Origin: Neobacillus muris
Lineage (GTDB): Bacteria; Bacillota; Bacilli; Bacillales; Cytobacillaceae
Length of the DNA stretch: 64,000 nucleotides
Reading direction: 5' to 3'
Assembly (NCBI RefSeq): GCF_943193175.1
Contig: NZ_CALPDF010000023.1
Location: forward strand, 1-64,000
Below are positions 58,190-64,000 of this stretch, one piece after another; position 1 is the first letter of the stretch, and each line of letters opens with the position of its first letter. A program made the translations under genes and the position numbers. The notes under the pieces were generated by a model. It worked only from the letters and a program-made list of their open reading frames with translations. It made no database searches and was not told the origin of the DNA.

Positions 58190-59594
58190 CAAGGAATTCA
58201 AAACTGCTATAGAGCAAATACATGTTCCGAAAGAAAAAGTCTTTAGCGCCATTTCCAAAGGAATCAACAAGGAAGACAATAGGGGAAAGGGAAAGAATAA
58301 CAAAGTTCTTGCTGGTGTGGCAACGGCTGCTGCTCTTCTTGGAATCACCGTTGCCTCTGGATTTGTGAATCCTGCCATGAATCGAGTATTAGCTAAAACC
58401 CCTTTGATAGGAGGGATTTTTCAAGAATTTAATGATGTAACAGGTATGGAATTAGCGAACCAGGAGGCAGTGACAGAATTAAACCAATCCCTTACAAAAA
58501 ATGGCGTAACGGTAAAACTGACCAGTGCATACTTTGACGGCAGTGTGGTATCGATTACAGGATTTGTAGATAAAGCTGTTGAAAAAGGGGGGAACGAAAA
58601 AGGCGAAGTAAGCTTTGATCTAAACTTCGAACATAATAATGGGGATCATGACCCTTGGCTAAATGGGAAGTCCAATGACATTAAGAAAGTGGAAGGTGGA
58701 TATAACTTTCAATGGAAAATGAACTATCCATATGAATCTTTTAAGGAGAATTTTACACTTCCAATCACGATTCATAATATTAATGGGATCAAAGGCGAAT
58801 GGAAATTTGATATACCGATTCAACAAGAAAAAAACCGCACTCTTGTTATGAATCAGGAGCAAGGATACCCGGAGGATGAGGTCAAAATCCGGATAAAAGA
58901 GATTCTTACCGCCAAAGCGTCCTCCTCATTAGTTTATGAAACGGTGCAGAGGTACAAGGATGATGAAATTTATTTAAAAGTAGTTGATAATAAAGGAAAT
59001 GAGTATAGTCTGGGAAACCCAATCGTTCTCGAGGAATCGCAACAAGAAGATGGATATCATAGTACCGTTCGGACAGAGATGGACAAGCTCCATTCAGATA
59101 GTACTTCCCTTACTTTTTATCCTCAGATCAATTTCACAGACCTAAAGGTACAGCAGCTTTTGGACCAAAAATCTTTCTCCCTAAAAAGCACACGGTTCAA
59201 TTTAGGCCTGCAGGTCAATGATGTGACGCAAAAAGGCGGGAAATTAGTAATAGATTATCAACTGACAGGGCTGCCGAAGAATCTGAGTAAACATAAACTT
59301 GAGATAATGAACCATAATTTGGAATATCTTTTCTGGCTGGTTGATCAGGAATATGTAGACAAAATTGATCCGGAAAATCCATGGCCACCTAAAAACCATG
59401 GTATTCCTTTTAATAAAGTTAAAATGATTGATAAGGCAACAGCACACTTCCAATCCACTTTTGACCTAAACGGAGAAGAAAAGATTGAGAATTTTAAGCT
59501 GGAACAAACCATGCTGCTATTTGATTTTTCCAGCTTTGTCTCAGCTAAGGAATTACAACCATTCACAGTTGAACTTCCAGTTGGGAATGAATAA
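58182..59594 (+). CDS. DUF4179-type anti-sigma/envelope-stress membrane protein
   Basis: 470 aa. N-terminal cytosolic anti-sigma-like part (~1-45, [21 protein letters not shown]), one TM segment at ~48-66 ([20 protein letters not shown]), and a large extracytoplasmic DUF4179 region. In bacilli such proteins, encoded right after an ECF factor, hold the sigma at the membrane until an envelope signal arrives. GAGGAGGAGGACAAGTGCC before the ATG; 8-bp overlap with the sigma gene implies coupling. No site-1/site-2 protease genes are close by. Confidence 0.8.
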   Translation: MDNKEFKTAIEQIHVPKEKVFSAISKGINKEDNRGKGKNNKVLAGVATAAALLGITVASGFVNPAMNRVLAKTPLIGGIFQEFNDVTGMELANQEAVTELNQSLTKNGVTVKLTSAYFDGSVVSITGFVDKAVEKGGNEKGEVSFDLNFEHNNGDHDPWLNGKSNDIKKVEGGYNFQWKMNYPYESFKENFTLPITIHNINGIKGEWKFDIPIQQEKNRTLVMNQEQGYPEDEVKIRIKEILTAKASSSLVYETVQRYKDDEIYLKVVDNKGNEYSLGNPIVLEESQQEDGYHSTVRTEMDKLHSDSTSLTFYPQINFTDLKVQQLLDQKSFSLKSTRFNLGLQVNDVTQKGGKLVIDYQLTGLPKNLSKHKLEIMNHNLEYLFWLVDQEYVDKIDPENPWPPKNHGIPFNKVKMIDKATAHFQSTFDLNGEEKIENFKLEQTMLLFDFSSFVSAKELQPFTVELPVGNE

Positions 59595-59661
59595 ACAATG
59601 AAAGCAGTCTATTTTAGGGACCAGATTGTAGAAGAGTGGAATTCTATAAGTAGATTTATTA

Positions 59662-59694
59662 GGGCGATGACTTATGTAAGTCATCGCCTTTTCT
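59662..59694 (+). terminator. Rho-independent terminator of the sigma operon
   Basis: GGCGATGACTTA and TAAGTCATCGCC with a 3-base loop, then TTTTCTT. Confidence 0.85.
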
Positions 59695-59743
59695 TACGGA
59701 TTGGCTCTGATTAATTCTAATGTTGATAATTTTATAAAATTAA

Positions 59744-59769
59744 AGGAAACCCAATTAATAAGGTTTCCT
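59744..59769 (-). terminator. Hairpin next to the decayed segment
   Basis: AGGAAACC and GGTTTCCT flank a 10-base AT-rich loop; on the minus strand it is followed by TTTAATTTTATA, so it could have ended the gene of which 59808-59888 is the remnant. Confidence 0.5.
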
Positions 59770-59807
59770 ACTTGTCCGACAGACTATAAAATGAATGAAT
59801 TAACTAA

Positions 59808-59888
59808 TTTTTAAGCTTTTTCTCTTGCTGTTTTAACATGAATAATGAACCTGCGATGATGGAAAAAAGATAGCTGAATAAAAAATCA
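59808..59888 (-). pseudogene. C-terminal remnant of a membrane protein
   Basis: Minus strand, ~26 codons DDFLFSYLFSIIAGSLFM then LKQQEKKLKN and a TAG stop, immediately behind an in-frame stop on the 5' side. The hydrophobic segment with a charged tail is what the last TM helix of a transporter looks like. Too short to assign. Confidence 0.4.
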
Positions 59889-59919
59889 TCTCAGGGAATA
59901 ATAAAATGAGGTGTATTGA

Positions 59920-60222
59920 ATGAAAAAATGCCTTATCTTAGTGTCACTATTTATTCTCTTGGTTGTTCCCAAAAGTGTAAGTGCTTCAAACGAAGGATAT
60001 GAATTGGTATCAAAGCTATCTGAAGAAGATATTGTCTTGTATGCTAAGGAAATAAATGGCTTGTATCGAGACTTTAAAATTGATTTCAAGGGAGAAGTTT
60101 ACTCAAGACCTTTTTGGTTAAGCGTTGCAAATAACCCCACTTACGCACCACAAATTTATTACGAAGACATAAACGAAGATGAAAAAAAAGAATTAATCGT
60201 AGGTAAGTTGGAAAATATTTAA
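59920..60222 (+). pseudogene. Truncated secreted protein (signal peptide plus fragment)
   Basis: Open frame of 100 codons: signal peptide KKCLILVSLFILLVVPKSVSA, then SNEGYELVSKLSEEDIVLYAKEINGLYRDFKIDFKGEVYSRPFW and IYYEDINEDEKKELIVGKLENI before a stop. DINEDEKKELI is the calcium-binding-like repeat that normally lies in the middle of longer Bacillus secreted proteins, so the gene is cut off after the motif. A start-codon-proximal AGGTGTATTGA is weak. The peptide may still be made, but it is not a full-length gene. Confidence 0.58.
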
Positions 60223-60377
60223 CATTTTTATAACCCGAGATGCTGAAATTTGGGTAAGAAATATTTAGCTCAAGATAGTATGTAAAGGATAACTCATAAA
60301 GTGATGGATGCTTGGTCTAAACAAATAAAGGAGTGAACCAATTTGGTGGACAATCAATTGGACAAAGCATGTTTTGT

Positions 60378-60578
60378 ATGAAAATAAATAAAATAACCAG
60401 TTCTATTTTATTTTTCATACTTTTAGGTTTGGTTCTATTTCCGAGTAAGTCATTTACTAGTTGGGCCTATTCATTTATTGTCTTTGATGGCAATATTTAT
60501 CAAATTAGTGATGAATATGTAAGAAATATTGACAAAGAAATAGGTCAAGTAACAAAGTATTCGGGGCGGAAAATATAG
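60378..60578 (+). pseudogene. Truncated signal-peptide protein fragment
   Basis: 66 codons: MKINKITSSILFFILLGLVLFPSKSF as signal, then WAYSFIVFDGNIYQISDEYVRNIDKEIGQVTKYSGRKI and a stop. The phrase YVRNIDKEIGQVTKYS belongs to a longer secreted Bacillus family that continues beyond this point, so the gene appears cut. ATG 60378 overlaps the stop of a tiny upstream frame; an AAAGGAG lies ~45 bases upstream. Start uncertain, function unknown. Confidence 0.5.
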
Positions 60579-60928
60579 CCCTTTTAGTTTAATTTTAATC
60601 GTGATATTTTTTCATATTAACTTTTCTGATATATATTGGGGAAAAGAAGTGGCTAGCAGAAAATCTCCTTAACGAAAACTAGTGCAAGAGTTTAACAGAT
60701 GAATAGAAGAAGGAAATTTGTTCGAGGATCAGAAATAATAAGTTCAAACCTCTAAGAATTTGCTGCCAATGTATGATTGACCCTGTTTAGTGGTTTTTGG
60801 TTTCCTTAAAATATTTTTGATACTGGATATAAGTTCACAATGGTTTCATTTTTGCCCCCAAGGATGGGAAGTTTTATATGCTATCCTAAATAATACAAAA
60901 CTATTAAGATCCTTGGAGGGGTAATTAA
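60579..60928. other. Gene-free 350-bp interval
   Basis: No ORF, clear promoter, hairpin or repeat stands out apart from the AGGGG ribosome site (60917-60922) for the next gene. Scattered coding-like stretches (GGAAATTTGTTCGAGGATC) could be debris from the decayed segment but match nothing I recognise. Confidence 0.4.
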
Positions 60929-61171
60929 ATGAGCTGTGGATGTTCTTCTAGACTGAAAGACGGGAAAGCGGTCGTAGACCATGTGAAAAGTAAAGGAAAA
61001 GATAGCCAGGCACCATTAGTGGCGCACGAAATTCATTGTGACTGCGGCGAAACGTTCACCTTAGAAACTGTTATCATGAACTGCCCAAGCTGCGGCATGA
61101 CGTATGCCGTAACACCTTGCGGGTCAGATGATATCAACAATATCAAACAAGCCGGCATTCAGTATGCATAA
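60929..61171 (+). CDS. Small Cys-rich (zinc-ribbon-like) protein
   Basis: 80 aa with seven Cys: SCGCSS at the N-terminus, HCDCGETF and NCPSCGMTYAVTPCG. The CxC...CxxC spacing could bind one zinc. No membrane segment. TTGGAGGGGTAATTAA precedes the ATG. It ends in a bidirectional terminator and is the last gene before the nar operon; function unknown. Confidence 0.72.
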   Translation: MSCGCSSRLKDGKAVVDHVKSKGKDSQAPLVAHEIHCDCGETFTLETVIMNCPSCGMTYAVTPCGSDDINNIKQAGIQYA

Positions 61172-61183
61172 ACGATATTAATA

Positions 61184-61230
61184 GAAAAAAGGCATAAACC
61201 TGATTGCTGCAAGGTTTATGCCTTTTTATT
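61184..61230. terminator. Bidirectional terminator between the Cys-rich gene and narI
   Basis: AAAAAAGGCATAAACCT and AGGTTTATGCCTTTTT around TGATTGCTGCA; overlaps the last base of the narI stop. Confidence 0.88.
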
Positions 61231-61921
61231 AGGATAGATGATTTTGTTTAGGTCCGCGTTTTCGATAAATAACATAACTGCGGGACAAGTAACGAACGGG
61301 AACACTGAATACATGGACTAACCGAGTAAACGGCCACACGGCAAAAATGCCCAAGACGGCGAGGATGTGAACCTTGAACCACACTGGTACCTCACTCATA
61401 TAGCCGGCATTGGCACGGAAGGTTAAGATGCTGCGCAGCCATGGTCCAATCGTTGTCCGATAATCAAACCCTTCCGAGTCGATGTTGAAAAAGGTGGCGG
61501 ACAAACCGGACAAGATGACAATCACCAGAAAAACCAGTGTCAGCCAATCGCCCTTCGTACTGGTGGCAATCAATCGGCGGACAGTCATCCGGCGATAGAG
61601 CAGGATCAAAATGCCGATTGCAGCAGCCAGTCCGGCAGGTATCCCGCCAATTAAAGCGATGGTGTGGTATTGGTGCTCAGAAACCCCCATTGATTCATAG
61701 ACCTCAATCGGGATCAGCAGACCCATCACATGTCCGCCGAAAACAAAGATAATTCCCCAATGAAACAGATTGCTTCCGATGCGAAGCAGCTTTTTTTCCA
61801 AAAGCTCACTTGATTTAGATGTCCAGCCAAATTGATCATGCTGGTAGCGATAAATATGGCCGCCGATAAAAATCGTCAGGACGATGTAGGGGAGAACGAC
61901 CCATAAAAACTGTTCGAACAT
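61229..61921 (-). CDS. narI: Respiratory nitrate reductase, cytochrome b gamma subunit
   Basis: 230 aa, five TM helices, the heme-b membrane anchor that passes quinol electrons to NarH. Starts FEQFLWVVLPYIVLTIFIGGHIYRYQHDQFGWTSKSSELLEKKLLRIGSNLFHWGII with the conserved His residues (FHWG, GGHVMGL) and later WFKVHILAVLGIFAVWPFTRLVHVFSVPVRY. GGAGGAGTGAAGAAAT precedes the ATG. The start lies 46 bp inside narJ. Last gene of narGHJI. Confidence 0.95.
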   Translation of the reverse strand: MFEQFLWVVLPYIVLTIFIGGHIYRYQHDQFGWTSKSSELLEKKLLRIGSNLFHWGIIFVFGGHVMGLLIPIEVYESMGVSEHQYHTIALIGGIPAGLAAAIGILILLYRRMTVRRLIATSTKGDWLTLVFLVIVILSGLSATFFNIDSEGFDYRTTIGPWLRSILTFRANAGYMSEVPVWFKVHILAVLGIFAVWPFTRLVHVFSVPVRYLSRSYVIYRKRGPKQNHLS

Positions 61922-62472
61922 ATTTCTTCACTCCTCCGTACAGGCTTGGTAATGCCGGCACCTTTAAGCGCAAGCAAAATCGCTTGAAAAAGATGGCCAT
62001 ATAAGTTATGCGATGGATCCAAATGATCCGCAATTTCTTTCATATGGTCATAGTATCGTTCCAGAATCGGTCTAAAAGTCTCCTGGTCCACTTGTCCGGC
62101 AAATTCTAGCATAACTGGCAGATAATCAGGCAGTTCCTTGTCTGTTACCTGAAAGCCGTGCATTTGATAGTAATTTTTTAAAAACAGAAGATCCATGCCT
62201 CTTTCCCGCTGTTCGCCATTCGTCATATAGCTAACATAGAGATTGGTTTTCTTGCCAAAGTCGAAGGTATTAACATAGGTGGCAACCAATTCAGTAGGGG
62301 ACAGGGACCTTGCTTTTGCAAGAAATTGCTGAAGTTCTTGGTTAGCCTCAGATTCTGGCTGGCCGCTGGAAGCTTCTGCTGCCTCCTCAAGAATCTCTTG
62401 ATATTCTTGATCAGGATAATTTAATAAAATAGAACAATATTGAAATAGAAGATTGTGATTCTCATTGATCAT
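61876..62472 (-). CDS. narJ: Nitrate reductase molybdenum cofactor assembly chaperone
   Basis: 198 aa, TorD/NarJ-like all-helical chaperone that matures NarG. N-terminal LLFQYCSILLNYPDQEYQEIL and the conserved TYVNTFDFGKKTNLYVSY are clear; LPDYLPVMLEFA and the RPILERYYDHM block follow. AGGTGATAACGG precedes the ATG. It overlaps narI by 46 bp. The last ~20 residues (SNSFYGSFSPTSS) are read inside narI and are probably not functionally constrained. Confidence 0.92.
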   Translation of the reverse strand: MINENHNLLFQYCSILLNYPDQEYQEILEEAAEASSGQPESEANQELQQFLAKARSLSPTELVATYVNTFDFGKKTNLYVSYMTNGEQRERGMDLLFLKNYYQMHGFQVTDKELPDYLPVMLEFAGQVDQETFRPILERYYDHMKEIADHLDPSHNLYGHLFQAILLALKGAGITKPVRRSEEICSNSFYGSFSPTSS

Positions 62473-62523
62473 CCGTTATCACCTGCTTTTCATCTTATTT
62501 GGAAGGGGAGAGGGGAACCCATT

Positions 62524-63999
62524 TTAAAGGGTTCCGCAAGCTCCTGGACCGCCGGCAAAGGCAAGTCCGCAGCTGCCTTGCTCACTATAGAGATCTGCCA
62601 CTTCTTCGCGGTGTGAAGCCGGAATCACGAAGCGGTCTTCATACTTGGCAATGGCAAGCAGGCGATACATGTCCTGAATATCTTGTTCACTTAATCCTAA
62701 TGCTTCAATAATCGCTGTATTAGGCGCTTTGTTGGTTTGAACACTTCTCATATATGTTCTCATCACGGCCATCTTTTTTAACGTGGTGCGGATATGGGTT
62801 TCATCACCAGCTGTGAGCAGGTTTGCCAAGTACTCAATCGGAATCCGCATTTGGTCAATCGCTGGGAAAATATCCTCTGCACTGGAGCTGCTGCCGATCC
62901 CTTCAAACATATTCATGATCGGACTCAATGGCGGAATGTACCAAACCATTGGCAGTGTGCGATATTCCGGATGAAGCGGGAGAGCGATCTTCCAATCAAT
63001 AATCATTTTATATATTGGAGATTTCTGTGCCGCTTCAATGAACTCCATTGGAATGCCTTCTTCTTTTGCTTTGGCAATCACTTCAGGGTCATTCGGATCT
63101 AAGAATACTTCCAGCTGTGATTGGTAAAGGTCCTTTTCATCTGCCATTGCAGCTTCCTGAACCTTGTCGGCATCATAAAGCATCACACCCAGATAGCGGA
63201 TCCGGCCCACACAGGTTTCTGAACAAATGGTAGGCAGTCCAGCTTCAATTCTAGGGAAACAAAGCGTACATTTTTCTGCTTTATTGGTCTGCCAGTTAAA
63301 ATAAACCTTTTTGTAAGGGCAGGAGGACACACAATGTCTCCAAGCCCGGCAGGCATTTTGGTCAACCAAAACAATTCCATCTTCATCCCGCTTATACATC
63401 GCTCCGGAAGGGCAGGCACTGACACAAGCTGGGTTAATGCAGTGTTCACAGATTCTTGGCAGATACATCATAAATACATCTTCAAATTCTGTGCGGATTT
63501 GGTTTTCCATTTTTTCAACATTTGGGTCTTTCAAGCCAGTGATATGTCCGCCAGCTAAGTCGTCTTCCCAGTTTGGTCCCCAGAGGACCTCCATGAATTC
63601 CCCAGTTAAGGAGGATTTAGGGCGGGCTACCGGCTGGGTTTTGCGTGTTGGACTGTTTGTCAGCGTTTCATAATCATAGTTCCAAGGCTCATAATAATCA
63701 TCGATTTCTGGAAGGTTCGGATTGTAAAACAGATTGAGCAGCCGGTTTGTTTTGGAACCAGATTTTAATTGAAGGTTTCCGTTCTTGACTTCCCATCCGC
63801 CCTTGTACTTTTCTTGGTCTTCCCAGCGTTTTGGATAGCCGATCCCCGGCTTGGTTTCGACGTTATTGAAGTACATATATTCTGCACCTGGACGATTCGT
63901 CCAGGTGTTTTTGCATGTCACGCTGCAGGTATGGCAGCCGATGCATTTATCTAAATTCATGACCATTCCAATTTGAGCTTTAATCTTCAAGCCAATCAA
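62524..63999 (-). CDS. narH: Respiratory nitrate reductase, iron-sulfur beta subunit (5' end at window edge)
   Basis: About 490 aa. Carries four Fe-S clusters between the NarG active site and NarI: CIGCHTC at ~20, CEHCINPACVSACPSGAM, CRAWRHCVSSCP (Trp replacing a Cys, the 3Fe-4S ligand set typical of NarH) and CTLCFPR...CSETCVGR. The C-terminal end GSCGLAFAGGPGACG is characteristic. The true start is probably the TTG at 63990 (LKIKAQIGMVMN) or a codon just outside the window, since no ribosome site is visible. narG should be immediately upstream to the right. Confidence 0.95.
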   Translation of the reverse strand: MIGLKIKAQIGMVMNLDKCIGCHTCSVTCKNTWTNRPGAEYMYFNNVETKPGIGYPKRWEDQEKYKGGWEVKNGNLQLKSGSKTNRLLNLFYNPNLPEIDDYYEPWNYDYETLTNSPTRKTQPVARPKSSLTGEFMEVLWGPNWEDDLAGGHITGLKDPNVEKMENQIRTEFEDVFMMYLPRICEHCINPACVSACPSGAMYKRDEDGIVLVDQNACRAWRHCVSSCPYKKVYFNWQTNKAEKCTLCFPRIEAGLPTICSETCVGRIRYLGVMLYDADKVQEAAMADEKDLYQSQLEVFLDPNDPEVIAKAKEEGIPMEFIEAAQKSPIYKMIIDWKIALPLHPEYRTLPMVWYIPPLSPIMNMFEGIGSSSSAEDIFPAIDQMRIPIEYLANLLTAGDETHIRTTLKKMAVMRTYMRSVQTNKAPNTAIIEALGLSEQDIQDMYRLLAIAKYEDRFVIPASHREEVADLYSEQGSCGLAFAGGPGACGTL

Positions 64000-64000
64000 C

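Noticed and set aside
61836-62033. Alternative narJ C-terminus in another frame
   Set aside because: The narJ frame is open to its own stop and narI has a clear ribosome site; no sign of frameshift in the conserved part.

Overview
The window looks like chromosomal DNA of an aerobic, endospore-forming member of the Bacillaceae. The grounds are low-to-moderate GC, strong AGGAGG-type ribosome binding sites, TTG and GTG starts, a lysine riboswitch, CcpA cre sites, XylR/xylO, and spore-coat/germination genes. Genus is not provable from sequence alone; a Neobacillus/Mesobacillus-like bacillus is only a guess.

Layout. 1-135: 3' end of a 5S rRNA and its terminator, so a rrn operon ends at the left edge. 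200-6719: a phosphate-scavenging block, with a PhoP-box-like array, a Ugp-type glycerol-phosphate ABC transporter, a cytosolic and a secreted glycerophosphodiesterase, and a 52-bp tandem repeat. 7081-19776: mostly monocistronic housekeeping and accessory enzymes (two aldo/keto reductases, acyl-CoA synthetase, dapA under a lysine riboswitch, HAD phosphatase, luciferase-like oxidoreductase, methyltransferase, quinone-reductase-like MDR enzyme, class V aminotransferase, RMD1/DUF155 protein, SleB-like hydrolase). 20107-30724: a LiaI/PspA envelope-stress pair, a decayed luciferase-like pseudogene, an NhaC antiporter, cysteine desulfurase, an XRE-regulated membrane operon, a UvrD-type helicase, a threonine-aldolase-like enzyme and an intact luciferase-like paralogue. 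30854-36167: a cre-controlled Baeyer-Villiger monooxygenase plus esterase operon, an EcsC protein, a eukaryotic-type XendoU endoribonuclease homologue and a DUF3298 protein. 36312-43053: HAD phosphatase, small lipoprotein, xylR-xylA with a clear xylO, polysaccharide deacetylase, DinB protein. 43292-48602: a carbon-catabolite-controlled catabolic cluster (phosphotriesterase-like lactonase, acyl-CoA ligase, TetR regulator, ACAD10/11-type APH kinase, enoyl-CoA hydratase). 48767-52756: CPA1 antiporter, DUF3800 protein, hemerythrin behind an FNR-like palindrome, and a phage-type orphan. 53249-55766: a divergent sporulation cluster (four GerPA/GerPF-like proteins facing an HSP20 coat-like protein and a GerPC-like protein). 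56313-61171: SEC-C protein, ECF sigma/anti-sigma pair, a decayed segment, a small zinc-ribbon-like protein. 61229-63999: narH-narJ-narI of respiratory nitrate reductase on the minus strand; narG should lie just to the right.

How the parts work together. The left block takes up and hydrolyses glycerophosphodiesters under phosphate limitation. The most interesting metabolic proposal is the 43-48 kb cluster: a lactonase, a CoA ligase and an APH-type kinase are the activities needed to open a lactone, activate the hydroxy acid and phosphorylate the 4-hydroxyacyl-CoA, as in levulinate/4-hydroxy-acid catabolism. The BVMO-esterase operon 10 kb upstream makes or opens the same class of ester or lactone, and both units, like xylA, have cre-like sites.

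Two other features run through the window. A GC-rich palindromic repeat (core GGGGGACAGTCCCC) recurs at gene 3' ends at seven loci. Several gene remnants (21.5, 38.3 and 59.8-60.6 kb) show local decay. No CRISPR array, complete insertion sequence, prophage or tRNA gene was found.
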